This document shows positions 9,323-17,011 of a stretch of DNA of 64,000 nucleotides, piece after piece. This stretch comes from Burkholderiales bacterium (lineage in GTDB: Bacteria; Pseudomonadota; Gammaproteobacteria; Burkholderiales; Burkholderiaceae_C): the NCBI GenBank assembly GCA_016703325.1, contig JADJCH010000001.1, forward strand, positions 62,001 through 126,000, written 5' to 3'. Under the pieces are notes generated by a model, which searched no databases, was not told where the DNA came from, and saw only the letters and a program-made list of their open reading frames with translations. Numbering within the stretch: the stretch's first letter is position 1; every line of letters begins with the position of its first letter. The position numbers were made by a program, and so were the translations under genes.

Positions 9323-9396
9323 CGCGACACCCGTCACACTCGACAGGTTTGCCCGGGGCTGAGGTGCACGGAGCCAGGCCGGCCGGGATGCTCGAT

Positions 9397-9426
9397 TTCT
9401 TGTTCTTGTTCCTGTTCTTGTTCCTG
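9397..9426 (+). repeat. Five-copy TTCYTG hexamer tandem repeat
   Basis: Five head-to-tail copies of TTCTTG or TTCCTG lie 30 bp before the gap start codon, in the tkt-gap intergenic region. The pyrimidine-rich run would sit in the 5' untranslated leader if gap has its own promoter. Simple repeats of this kind can change copy number by slippage; no function is established here. Confidence 0.9.
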
Positions 9427-9455
9427 TCTCACCCATCCTTTCCAGGAGTCTTCAC

Positions 9456-10457
9456 ATGACCATCAAGATCGGTATCAACGGCTTCGGCCGCATCGGCCGC
9501 ATGGTGTTCCGCGCTGCGGTGCAGAACTTCGGCAACGACATCGAAGTCGTCGGCATCAACGACCTGCTCGAGCCCGACTACCTGGCCTACATGCTGAAGT
9601 ACGACAGCGTGCACGGCCGCTTCAAGGGTGACGTCTCGGTGGACGGCAACACCCTGGTCGTCAACGGCAAGCCGATCCGCCTGACCGCCGTCAAAAACCC
9701 GGCCGAACTGGCCTGGGGCGACGTCGGTGCCGACATCGTGGTCGAGTCCACCGGCCTGTTCCTCACCAAGGAAACCGCCGAAGCCCACCTCAAGGCCGGC
9801 GCCAAGAAGGTCATCATGTCTGCCCCGTCAAAGGACGACACCCCGATGTTCGTCTACGGCGTCAATGACAAGACCTACGCCGGTCAGGCCATCGTCTCCA
9901 ACGCGTCCTGCACCACCAACTGCCTGGCGCCGGTGGCCAAGGTGCTCAACGACACCTGGGGCATCAAGCGTGGCCTGATGACCACGGTGCACGCCGCCAC
10001 CGCCACCCAGAAGACGGTGGACGGCCCGTCCAACAAGGACTGGCGCGGCGGCCGCGGCATCCTGGAAAACATCATCCCGTCGTCCACCGGCGCCGCGAAG
10101 GCTGTGGGCGTGGTGATCCCCGAGCTGAACAAGAAGCTGACCGGCATGGCCTTCCGCGTGCCGACGTCCGACGTGTCGGTGGTGGACCTGACCGTCGAGC
10201 TGAACGCTGAAGCCAGCTATGCCGAGATCTGCGCGGCGATGAAGGCCGCAAGCGTCGGCGCGATGAAGGGTGTGCTGGGCTACACCGAAGACAAGGTGGT
10301 GGCCACCGACTTCCGCGGCGAGAGCTGCACCAGCGTGTTCGATGCCGAAGCCGGCCTTGCGCTGGACAAGACCTTCGTGAAGGTGGTGTCCTGGTACGAC
10401 AACGAGTGGGGCTATTCCAACAAGGTGCTGGAGATGGTGCGCGTGATGGCAGCGTGA
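9456..10457 (+). CDS. gap: Type I glyceraldehyde-3-phosphate dehydrogenase
   Basis: Phosphorylating GAPDH that interconverts glyceraldehyde-3-phosphate and 1,3-bisphosphoglycerate with NAD in the cytosol. The 333-residue protein has the Rossmann motif INGFGRIGRM at its N-terminus and the catalytic cysteine in SNASCTTNCLAP. It also has the C-terminal WYDNEWGYSNKVLEMV block. A good ribosome site (CAGGAG) precedes the ATG. Two GC-rich hairpins follow the stop. Its position after tkt suggests coordinated central-carbon expression. Confidence 0.98.
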   Translation: MTIKIGINGFGRIGRMVFRAAVQNFGNDIEVVGINDLLEPDYLAYMLKYDSVHGRFKGDVSVDGNTLVVNGKPIRLTAVKNPAELAWGDVGADIVVESTGLFLTKETAEAHLKAGAKKVIMSAPSKDDTPMFVYGVNDKTYAGQAIVSNASCTTNCLAPVAKVLNDTWGIKRGLMTTVHAATATQKTVDGPSNKDWRGGRGILENIIPSSTGAAKAVGVVIPELNKKLTGMAFRVPTSDVSVVDLTVELNAEASYAEICAAMKAASVGAMKGVLGYTEDKVVATDFRGESCTSVFDAEAGLALDKTFVKVVSWYDNEWGYSNKVLEMVRVMAA

Positions 10458-10473
10458 AGCTGCCTTCGGCGAT

Positions 10474-10532
10474 GACCGCATGTTTGCGGTCCGCCTGAAG
10501 CGTCCGACAACACGGCCCTGCGGGGCCGTGTT
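10474..10532 (+). terminator. Hairpins downstream of gap
   Basis: Two consecutive stem-loops follow gap. The first pairs GACCGCA (10474-10480) with TGCGGTC (10485-10491). The second is a perfect 10-bp stem, AACACGGCCC (10509-10518) with GGGCCGTGTT (10523-10532), and a TGCG loop. Only a short T-rich tail follows, so termination is likely but not certain. The site could also serve the convergent outer-membrane protein gene. Confidence 0.7.
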
Positions 10533-10569
10533 GCTGTTGGGGGGCTCTCGGATCGCGAGGTCTGGAACG

Positions 10570-11124
10570 TCAGAACCCCGCGGTGATGCCCAGCCCCACC
10601 ACCGTCACCGGCGAGGTGGCGCCACGGTACTCGTGTTTGCCAAAGTCCACGCTGAGGTCCAGCGACAGGTTGCGCTGCAGCTGCAGCCCGAGGCCCGCAC
10701 CCAGCAGCAGCGTCAGGTTGCGGTCCGATTCGGTGACGCCGTCGTAGGTGAAGCGGGTGTTCATGGCCGCCAGCGCCCCGCGTGCAAACAGCCTGACCTG
10801 AGGTGTCAGCTCCAGAAAGCCGGCCAGCCCGACGCCGGGGCCGTCGGTGCGGATGCTGAAACTGGGGGCGGGGCTGTAGTAGCCGTCCAGCCCGGAGGCC
10901 TTGCCCAGGCTGTAGTAGCCGATCTCCAGCCCGATGTCCGGGCCGATGTGCTGGCCCACCAGCAACTTCAGGCCGGTGCCGCTTTCCTTGCAGCGAACCG
11001 TGTAGCGGTCGCAGAACTCCTCGGCCTGTGACAGACCTCCAGAGGCCACCACGTACACCTGGGCCTGTGCCGCACAGGCCGCCAGGGCTGCAGCCAGGGC
11101 CAACAACATCGACTTCATCTTCAT
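10570..11124 (-). CDS. Outer-membrane beta-barrel protein (OmpX/acyloxyacyl-hydrolase-like size)
   Basis: A 184-residue secreted protein. The start at 11124 is preferred over one 24 bp upstream because a GGAG ribosome site lies 7 bases before it and the product then begins with a clean signal peptide (MKMKSMLLAL then AAALAACAAQAQ). The mature part alternates polar and hydrophobic residues and has repeated aromatic strand ends (IGLEIGYYSLG, LFARGALAAMNTRF). It ends in VVGLGITAGF with a C-terminal phenylalanine, the BAM-recognised signature of outer-membrane barrels. An eight-stranded barrel is likely. A specific enzymatic activity cannot be assigned. Confidence 0.75.
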   Translation of the reverse strand: MKMKSMLLALAAALAACAAQAQVYVVASGGLSQAEEFCDRYTVRCKESGTGLKLLVGQHIGPDIGLEIGYYSLGKASGLDGYYSPAPSFSIRTDGPGVGLAGFLELTPQVRLFARGALAAMNTRFTYDGVTESDRNLTLLLGAGLGLQLQRNLSLDLSVDFGKHEYRGATSPVTVVGLGITAGF

Positions 11125-11263
11125 CGGTTCACTCCGGTCGGGCGACACGCCCCTTCATTGTGCTGGTAGCACAACGCTCCGTCCCGGGTGCCGGTTGACC
11201 CTGAGTGCCAGGTGCCGGGCCCCGGGTTCTGCGGGCGGCCGGCGCGCAGGCATGATGTGCGCC

Positions 11264-11719
11264 ATGTGGACCGAAACGCTGCTTGCCTACCTACACATCG
11301 CCTGCATCCTGGCCTGGGTGGTGTTCACCACCAGCCAGGCCGCCCTGGCCCGCCCGCTCTGGCTGAACGCCGCGGTGCTGGCACGCTTGAAACGTGTGGA
11401 TGGAATTCTTTGGGCCTGCTGGGCCGCACTGCTGCTCAGCGGACTGGCCCGCGCCACCTGGGGCCTGAAGGGTGCCGGCTGGTATTGGAGCCAGCCGCTG
11501 CTGCACACCAAGCTGACACTGCTGCTGCTGATCGGCCTGGCCAGCTGGCCCAACACCCGTGCCTATGGTCGCTGGTGGGCCACCTGGCAATCGACCGGGC
11601 AACTGCCCGAGCAGGTAGAAGTGGACCGTGTGCGCCGCCGAGTGATGGTCGTTGCCCACGTGATGCTGGTGATTCCCCTGCTGGGGGTGATGCTGGCCCG
11701 AGGCCTCTGGACGCGCTGA
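11264..11719 (+). CDS. DUF2214-like integral membrane protein
   Basis: A 151-residue protein with four predicted membrane helices. These lie around LLAYLHIACILAWVVFTTSQ, LWACWAALLLSGLARATWG, LHTKLTLLLLIGLASWPN and VMVVAHVMLVIPLLGVMLARG. The HxxxxxAWV-like first helix and the overall pattern resemble DUF2214/CopD-type small membrane proteins. The true start is uncertain: ATGs at 11252, 11255 and 11264 are possible, and I prefer 11264 because family members begin directly before the first helix. Function is unknown. Confidence 0.72.
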   Translation: MWTETLLAYLHIACILAWVVFTTSQAALARPLWLNAAVLARLKRVDGILWACWAALLLSGLARATWGLKGAGWYWSQPLLHTKLTLLLLIGLASWPNTRAYGRWWATWQSTGQLPEQVEVDRVRRRVMVVAHVMLVIPLLGVMLARGLWTR

Positions 11720-11820
11720 CGGCCCTGCGGCCTGCGGGGTGACAGAATTCACGAAAGACGGGTGTCCGCCCGTTTCGCCCGAAGTCCTGGCCGCAGCCGG
11801 CCACCCGAGGAGACCGAGCC

Positions 11821-12717
11821 ATGAAGTGGGAAGGCCAGCGCGAAAGCGACCAGATCGAGGACCGCCGCGGCAGCACCGGCGGAGGGGGGGTGGGCGGGGG
11901 CGGCGTGCGCCTGCCGGTCGGGCGGGGCGGGGTAGGTCTGGGCACGGTGGCCATCGCGCTGGTGGCCGGCTGGATCTTCGGCATCAACCCGATGACCATC
12001 CTGGGCATCATCGGCGGCATGGACAGCGGCCCGGCCGTGACCCAGCAGGCCGAACCGGCCGGCCCGGTGCAGCGCGACGAGGCCACCCGCTTCGTCTCCA
12101 CCGTGCTGGCGTCCACCGAGGATGCCTGGGAGGAAGCCTTCCGCAGCGCCGGCAGCCAGTACCAGAAGCCGGTGCTGGTGCTCTACCGCGGAGCCACCCG
12201 CTCGGCCTGCGGGCTGGGCCAGGCAGAGATGGGGCCGTTCTACTGTCCGGGGGACCGCAAGGTCTACCTGGACCTGGACTTCTTCGACGTGATGCGCCAG
12301 CGCCTGGGGGCGCCGGGTGACTTTGCCCAGGCCTACGTGGTGGCGCACGAGGTGGGGCACCATGTGCAGCACCTGATGGGCATCACCGACAAGGTAGATG
12401 CTGCCCGGCGGCGCATGAGCGAGGCCCAGGCCAACGCCCTGTCGGTGCGGCTGGAACTGCAGGCCGACTGCCTGGCCGGCATCTGGGCCCACAGCTCGCA
12501 GCAGGCCAAGGGCTGGATCGAAAACGGTGACCTGCAGGAGGCGCTGAACGCCGCCTCGCAGATCGGCGACGACACCCTGCAGCGCAACGCCGGGGGGGCG
12601 GTGGCGCCGGAGAACTTCACCCACGGAACCAGCGCCCAACGCGTGCGCTGGTTCCAGAAGGGCTACCAGAGTGGCCAGGTGAAGGACTGCAACACCTTCG
12701 AAGCCCGGCAGCTCTGA
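11821..12717 (+). CDS. ypfJ: YpfJ-type putative neutral zinc metallopeptidase
   Basis: A 298-residue protein of the KPN_00849/YpfJ family. It starts MKWEGQRESDQIEDRRG, a conserved N-terminal motif of the family, followed by a Gly-rich linker. One transmembrane helix (around residues 40-63) and an extracytoplasmic domain come next. The zinc-binding HEVGH lies at 176-180, and a downstream ELQADCLAG carries the third ligand glutamate. The substrate is unknown for the family. It stands alone, convergent with the GDSL lipoprotein gene. Confidence 0.9.
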   Translation: MKWEGQRESDQIEDRRGSTGGGGVGGGGVRLPVGRGGVGLGTVAIALVAGWIFGINPMTILGIIGGMDSGPAVTQQAEPAGPVQRDEATRFVSTVLASTEDAWEEAFRSAGSQYQKPVLVLYRGATRSACGLGQAEMGPFYCPGDRKVYLDLDFFDVMRQRLGAPGDFAQAYVVAHEVGHHVQHLMGITDKVDAARRRMSEAQANALSVRLELQADCLAGIWAHSSQQAKGWIENGDLQEALNAASQIGDDTLQRNAGGAVAPENFTHGTSAQRVRWFQKGYQSGQVKDCNTFEARQL

Positions 12718-12759
12718 GGGGCGCAGGCCCTGCAGCCGCTGAGGTGCTGCTGGGCCCGC

Positions 12760-12781
12760 CGATTCACAGCCGATTCACAGC
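12760..12781. repeat. 11-bp tandem duplication over the GDSL gene stop codon
   Basis: The unit CGATTCACAGC occurs twice head to tail. On the minus strand it duplicates the end of the GDSL-hydrolase gene including the TGA, so a second in-phase-like copy of the terminal bases lies just beyond the stop. It is probably a replication-slippage scar. Confidence 0.75.
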
Positions 12782-13941
12782 CGCTTGCTGGCGACCAGGG
12801 CGGAGCGGATCGAGTTGTAGAACAGCTCGTGTCCGTAGGGTGTGGGGTGGAAGCTGTCGGAGAACAGGTAGCTCTTCCACCAGTTGGCGCCGCCGGTGGC
12901 CCCTTCCGGAACCGAGGCCGACAGGGCCGCGTCGGTGCAGGCGGTCCAGTCGTAGGTCGGCAGTCCGGTGCTGCTGTCGGTGCCGGTGGCGGGACAGGCT
13001 GGGGTTGTCGTGTTCTGCAGCCCGTAGCTGGCCGGATTGACCACCTGGTCGTTCAGGTTGGTGTACAGGTCCAGCAGCATCACCCGGCTGTCACCGCTGA
13101 CCTTGGTGGACAAGGCGGCGTTGAAGGCGGTGAACCATTGGCCGAACAGGGCCTCCAGCTGGGCACGGGTGGTCGCGCCGAGTGTGGCCTCGATGTTGGC
13201 CAGCACGAACTGGAAGCGTGGTGTCTTGGTGATGCCGGGCAGGTTGATCAGCACCAGGTGCTGGGCCCCCTTGTCGAGGGCATTGGCCTTGATCGAATCA
13301 TGGAAGGCGTTGGCCAGCGCCTGCATGTACATGCCGCCCAGAGTCGCCATCCCGGCCTGGGGGCCTTGCGCTGTCAGAACGGCGTCGACGGCAGTGTTGC
13401 CCAGAAGGGTGCGCACCAATGCCAGGAAGGCGATGCCCGAGTCGTTGGAGGCATTCAGGTAGGCCCCGACCAGGTCCGCCGCATCGTTGCCGCCGCCGTC
13501 GATGACCAGCAGATCGTTGGCACTGTACGAGCCCGCAGCGGCAGCGTTGGCCAGTTGCACCCGGATCGACACCGGGGACAGCCCGGTGCTGTCGCTGGCG
13601 TTGTTGATGCGCCCGCCGCCGATGGCGTGGTTGGTGCATCCTGCGGTGGTGTTGGCGGTGAAGGTGGTGCCGTTGTAGAGGTAGACCGGGCACATCGAGG
13701 TGATGCCGTAGGCCTGCGCCACCCGCTCCGGATAGATCAGCGACGGGCTGGCCGAAGAGGTGCTCTGCACCGTGAACTTCAGCCCGAAGGTGCCCACATC
13801 GGCCAGGCTGTCCCCGAACACCTTGACGGAGGTGATGCTGACCTTCTCCTCGGCAGCCGAGTCCTCTTCCTCATTCCAGCAGCCCACCAGCATCAGCGAT
13901 GCCGCGGCGCAGGCCAGCAAACGGGTCCTGAACAGCCTCAT
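12775..13941 (-). CDS. GDSL/SGNH-family lipoprotein esterase
   Basis: A 388-residue exported hydrolase. The N-terminus is a lipoprotein signal with lipobox LVGC (Cys21). SGNH block I follows as VFGDSLADVG (nucleophile Ser45), block III as GGGNDAADL and block V as DSFHPTPYGHELF (catalytic Asp/His). This is the arrangement of autotransporter-like GDSL esterases, but no beta-barrel follows. The ATG at 13941 is preceded by GAGGAGA. A TTG 15 bp upstream would place the ribosome site inside the gene and was rejected. A perfect 12-bp palindrome lies just upstream and may be an operator. It likely hydrolyses ester-linked lipids at the cell envelope. Confidence 0.87.
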   Translation of the reverse strand: MRLFRTRLLACAAASLMLVGCWNEEEDSAAEEKVSITSVKVFGDSLADVGTFGLKFTVQSTSSASPSLIYPERVAQAYGITSMCPVYLYNGTTFTANTTAGCTNHAIGGGRINNASDSTGLSPVSIRVQLANAAAAGSYSANDLLVIDGGGNDAADLVGAYLNASNDSGIAFLALVRTLLGNTAVDAVLTAQGPQAGMATLGGMYMQALANAFHDSIKANALDKGAQHLVLINLPGITKTPRFQFVLANIEATLGATTRAQLEALFGQWFTAFNAALSTKVSGDSRVMLLDLYTNLNDQVVNPASYGLQNTTTPACPATGTDSSTGLPTYDWTACTDAALSASVPEGATGGANWWKSYLFSDSFHPTPYGHELFYNSIRSALVASKRL

Positions 13942-13962
13942 GTCCTGTCTCCTCAAAAAATA

Positions 13963-13974
13963 GAACGATCGTTC
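13963..13974. promoter_or_regulatory. Perfect palindrome upstream of GDSL esterase gene
   Basis: GAACGATCGTTC is a perfect 12-bp palindrome starting 22 bp upstream of the esterase ATG. Its size and position fit a TetR-family operator, but no matching repressor gene is next to it in this window. Confidence 0.45.
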
Positions 13975-14090
13975 GAAAATCGGAGGATCACTATAGGAGC
14001 GGGCGCCGGAACTGGCGTTCGGCGCTTACCCTAGGCCGACAGAAGCCAGGGTCCATGGCGGTGAGTTTGGGCGCAAACGACCTCGTCGGA

Positions 14091-14118
14091 CCCGGCGGAC
14101 CCATCAGGTCCGTCCGGG
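14091..14118 (-). terminator. Hairpin just downstream of the dehydrogenase gene
   Basis: CCCGGCGGACC (14091-14101) pairs with GGTCCGTCCGGG (14107-14118) around a 5-nt loop, with one bulged base. It starts one base beyond the stop of the tartrate-type dehydrogenase. No U-tract follows, so factor-independent termination is uncertain. Confidence 0.4.
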
Positions 14119-14119
14119 T

Positions 14120-15199
14120 TCAGCCGGCCGCCACACGGGCCGCGATCGCCTGGCCCAGCTCAGTGGTGCTGGCCGTGCCGCCCAGGTCCGGGGTGTGCGG
14201 GCCCTCGACCAGCACCTGTTCGATGGCGCTCAGGATGGCGTCGTGTGCGGCGCGCTCGCCGAGGAAGTCCAGCATCAGCGCGGCCGACCAGATCATCGCG
14301 ATCGGGTTGGCGATGTTCTGGCCGTAAATGTCCGGCGCCGAGCCGTGCACCGGCTCGAACAGGCTGGGGAAGTGGCGCTCGGGGTTGAGGTTGGCGCTGG
14401 GCGCCAGGCCGATCGTGCCGGTGCAGGCCGGGCCCAGGTCGCTGAGGATGTCGCCGAACAGGTTGGTCGCCACCACCACGTCGAAGCGCTGCGGCTGCAG
14501 CACGAAACGGGCGGTGAGGATGTCGATGTGCTGCTTGTCCACCGTGACCTCGGGGAAATCACACCCGACTTCGCCGGCCAGCGCGTCCCACCAGGGCATG
14601 GAGATGGCGATGCCGTTGCTCTTGGTGGCCACCGTCAGGTGGTGGCGCTCGCGCTGCCGGGCCAGCTCGAAGGCGTACTTCAGCACCCGCAGGCTGCCGT
14701 GGCGGCTGAACACCGACTCCTGGATCACCAGTTCGCGCTCGGTGCCTTCGAACATGATGCCGCCGAGCTTGGTGTACTCGCCCTCGGTGTTCTCCCGCAC
14801 GATCATCATGTCGATGTCGCCGGGCTTGCGGCCCGCCAGCGGGCAGGGCACCCCGGCAAACAGCCGCGCCGGGCGCAGGTTGATGTACTGGTCGAACTCG
14901 CGGCGGAACTTCAGCAGCGAACCCCACAGCGAGATGTGGTCCGGCACCGTCGCCGGCCAGCCCACGGCGCCGAAGAGCAGGGCGTCCTGCCCCTGCAGCT
15001 GCGCCTTCCAGTCGTCGGGCATCATCTGGCCATGCTGCTGAAAATAGTCGCAGCTGGCCCATTCGACGGGCGTGAGATCCAGCGCGAAGCCAAAGCGCGC
15101 GGCCGCGGCTTCGAGCACACGCAGCCCTTCGGGCATCACTTCCTTGCCGATGCCGTCGCCGGGGATGGCTGCGATTCGGTGCGGGGGCTTGCTGCTCAT
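14120..15199 (-). CDS. Tartrate dehydrogenase/decarboxylase (D-malate dehydrogenase type)
   Basis: A 359-residue NAD-dependent beta-hydroxyacid oxidative decarboxylase of the isocitrate/isopropylmalate dehydrogenase family. It has the N-terminal IAAIPGDGIGKEV, the substrate loop DHISLWGSLLKFRREFDQY characteristic of TtuC/DmlA rather than LeuB, and the Mg-binding NLFGDILSDLG. It also has the C-terminal EPVHGSAPDIYGQNIANP motif. Substrates are expected to be tartrate, D-malate or related acids; which of them cannot be read from sequence. It is monocistronic and diverges from the DUF4397 lipoprotein gene. Confidence 0.9.
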   Translation of the reverse strand: MSSKPPHRIAAIPGDGIGKEVMPEGLRVLEAAAARFGFALDLTPVEWASCDYFQQHGQMMPDDWKAQLQGQDALLFGAVGWPATVPDHISLWGSLLKFRREFDQYINLRPARLFAGVPCPLAGRKPGDIDMMIVRENTEGEYTKLGGIMFEGTERELVIQESVFSRHGSLRVLKYAFELARQRERHHLTVATKSNGIAISMPWWDALAGEVGCDFPEVTVDKQHIDILTARFVLQPQRFDVVVATNLFGDILSDLGPACTGTIGLAPSANLNPERHFPSLFEPVHGSAPDIYGQNIANPIAMIWSAALMLDFLGERAAHDAILSAIEQVLVEGPHTPDLGGTASTTELGQAIAARVAAG

Positions 15200-15380
15200 G
15201 GACGTCTTTCCAGGGGTGTCGAAACGGAACTCGGCTGCCGGCCGGCCGGCAGCGAGCTGGACTGGATTGTGCTCGGCGAAGGGCTCCGCATTTGGGCCTG
15301 CATCTGGCCCATGGAACGGGCGTCACGCTTCTTCACGGACGCGACGCGACAGCTCAAGGCGGTCGGCGCAAGCTTGGTCG

Positions 15381-16247
15381 ATGCACAGTCCACACGATCC
15401 GCAGGGGCGCCGCCGCGCGCCCGTCATCGTCGCCCCAGGCTCCAATGCGACCTCTGCTGCGCCCCAGGTCAGGTACTCCGGCGATGCCGCGGCGGCTCCA
15501 CCCAGCCGTCGCCGCTTCCTCGGCCAATTGACCACGGCATTCGGCATCGCCGGCACGGCCGGTGCGGGTGGGTTGTTGGCGGGCTGCGGCGGTGGCGTCA
15601 GCGACGAGCTGGCCTACCTGCGCTTCTGCCACACCGGAGTGGACGACGCCAGCGCCGACTTCTGGGTCGCCGGCAGCCGGGTGGTGGCCGGGCTGGCCGA
15701 CGGCGGCACCGTCGGCGGCTGGTTGGAGGGCGAGGCCGGCAGTGTCTCGCTGGCCTGGCATGCGGCGGGATCGTCCACCGCGCGGCTGACCGAGACCCGC
15801 AGCCTGGACACCGACAGCTATACCAGTGTGATCGCCTGGGGCACGCTGGCCAGCAGCCTGAAGTTCCGCTATCTGGCGGAGACCAACTCAGCGGCGTCCA
15901 GCGGCTCGGTCAAGCTGCGCGGCTTCCATGCCGCACCGTCCATCGGTGCGGTGAATGTCTACGTCACCAACACCAGCAGCCTGGACGGCCTGGACCCCAC
16001 CTTCACACTGAGCGCTGCCGGTACCCTGGGCGACTTCGTCACCCTGTCCTCCGGCACCTGGCGGGTGCGTGTCACCAATTCCGGCGACAGCAGCAGCCTG
16101 CTGTTCGACTACAGCGGCGGCGTTACCCTGGGCAGCACCGCGGTGGTCACGCTGGTGCTCTCGCCGCGTGCCAGCGGTTCGCTGCCGAACGTGGCGCTGC
16201 TGGCGGAGAAGTCGGGTTCGGCGTTGCTGGGCAATGAGTTGGTGTGA
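15381..16247 (+). CDS. DUF4397 domain lipoprotein with twin-arginine signal
   Basis: A 288-residue exported protein. The N-terminal segment contains SRRRFLGQL (42-50), a twin-arginine motif, followed by a hydrophobic stretch ending in the lipobox LLAGC (Cys69). The mature part is a beta-rich DUF4397 domain, recognisable by YLRFCHTGVDDASADFWV near the start and a second repeat around RGFHAAPSIGAVNVYVTN. DUF4397 proteins are envelope proteins of unknown function. The start at 15381 is the ATG nearest the signal; earlier in-frame codons run over the divergent gene. Tat-exported lipoproteins are uncommon, so the signal deserves note. Confidence 0.8.
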   Translation: MHSPHDPQGRRRAPVIVAPGSNATSAAPQVRYSGDAAAAPPSRRRFLGQLTTAFGIAGTAGAGGLLAGCGGGVSDELAYLRFCHTGVDDASADFWVAGSRVVAGLADGGTVGGWLEGEAGSVSLAWHAAGSSTARLTETRSLDTDSYTSVIAWGTLASSLKFRYLAETNSAASSGSVKLRGFHAAPSIGAVNVYVTNTSSLDGLDPTFTLSAAGTLGDFVTLSSGTWRVRVTNSGDSSSLLFDYSGGVTLGSTAVVTLVLSPRASGSLPNVALLAEKSGSALLGNELV

Positions 16248-16255
16248 ACTCCGAT

Positions 16256-16284
16256 TTGATGCGCTAGAGTGCGTTCTGCATCAA
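16256..16284. promoter_or_regulatory. Inverted repeat upstream of vapBC
   Basis: TTGATGC (16256-16262) and GCATCAA (16278-16284) form a perfect 7-bp inverted repeat with a 15-bp spacer. It ends 20 bp before the antitoxin ATG. VapB-type ribbon-helix-helix antitoxins usually repress their own promoters through such repeats. Confidence 0.5.
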
Positions 16285-16304
16285 CTCACTTGGAGAGCAT
16301 CAGG

Positions 16305-16535
16305 ATGCGCACCACACTGACCTTGGACGACGATGCCTTTGCCACTGCACGCACTTACGCGCAGGCACGCGCCATCAAGCTCGGCCAGGCAGTCTCGGAG
16401 CTGGTGAAGCGTGGCGCTGCGGTCGAGGCACCAGCGTTGCGCCAAGTGGACGGCATCTGGGTGTTCGACCTTCCAGAAGCTGCTCCACCGGTGACGGCTG
16501 AACAGGTGCGGCGACTTCTGGACGAGGCGGTCTGA
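16305..16535 (+). CDS. vapB: VapB-type antitoxin (ribbon-helix-helix)
   Basis: A 76-residue protein starting MRTTLTLDDDAFATARTYAQ, the standard beta-strand and first helix of RHH antitoxins. The Lys/Gly-containing turn (IKLGQAVSELVKRG) that binds DNA as a dimer follows. The C-terminal half carries DGIWVFDLPE, which should wrap around the toxin. The start was placed at the ATG preceded by GGAGA rather than 36 bp upstream. The PIN toxin gene follows 20 bp downstream. It neutralises the toxin and likely represses the operon through the upstream inverted repeat. Confidence 0.87.
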   Translation: MRTTLTLDDDAFATARTYAQARAIKLGQAVSELVKRGAAVEAPALRQVDGIWVFDLPEAAPPVTAEQVRRLLDEAV

Positions 16536-16555
16536 CGCTGACGGGAGTCATCGGT

Positions 16556-17002
16556 ATGTCCTGCCTGCTCGATGCGAATGCGCTGATCGCCCTGTTGTGG
16601 CCCGCTCATGAGCACCACGCGGTCATGCGACGTTGGTTCCGGAATCACGCTGAACAGGGCGGCTGGACGACTTGCGCCTTGACCCAGGCGGCGGTGATCC
16701 GCATCGTTTCGCAGCCTTCTTTTGCGGGCCGCCCGATGGCCATCTCGGACGTAGCCCGGCTGCTGCTGGCCAACACAGCCCATCCGATGCACAGCTTTGT
16801 CGCCTTGGACTTCGATTTCGGCACGGTACTGTCGACCTGCACCGGGGGCCTGCAAGGCCACCGACAGGTGACCGATGCGTACCTCCTGACGGCGGCCATA
16901 CGTCATGGCCTGCGCTTGTTGACGTTCGACTCCGGACTGTCGTCCTTGCTGGCGACCCCCGGGGAGCGCGAGCGTCATGTCTGGCGGCTCATGGCCGCCT
17001 GA
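16556..17002 (+). CDS. vapC: VapC-type PIN-domain ribonuclease toxin
   Basis: A 148-residue PIN-domain protein. Candidate metal ligands are Asp6 (LLDANAL), Asp107 (QVTDAYL) and Asp125 (LTFDSGL). The second acidic position has Gln44 (CALTQAAVIRI) instead of the usual Glu, a variant I recall in the subfamily of PIN toxins with a TQ/TE-xxx-R motif. PIN toxins cleave tRNA or rRNA to stop translation. The gene is paired with the RHH antitoxin and lies between a lipoprotein gene and the end of the efflux operon, a typical scattered location for toxin-antitoxin pairs. Confidence 0.87.
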   Translation: MSCLLDANALIALLWPAHEHHAVMRRWFRNHAEQGGWTTCALTQAAVIRIVSQPSFAGRPMAISDVARLLLANTAHPMHSFVALDFDFGTVLSTCTGGLQGHRQVTDAYLLTAAIRHGLRLLTFDSGLSSLLATPGERERHVWRLMAA

Positions 17003-17011
17003 CGAATACGC

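Noticed and set aside
7121..9436. 771-codon minus-strand open frame across tkt
   Set aside because: It mirrors the transketolase gene; tkt motifs are unambiguous on the plus strand, and the antisense product is low-complexity His/Gly/Arg-rich.
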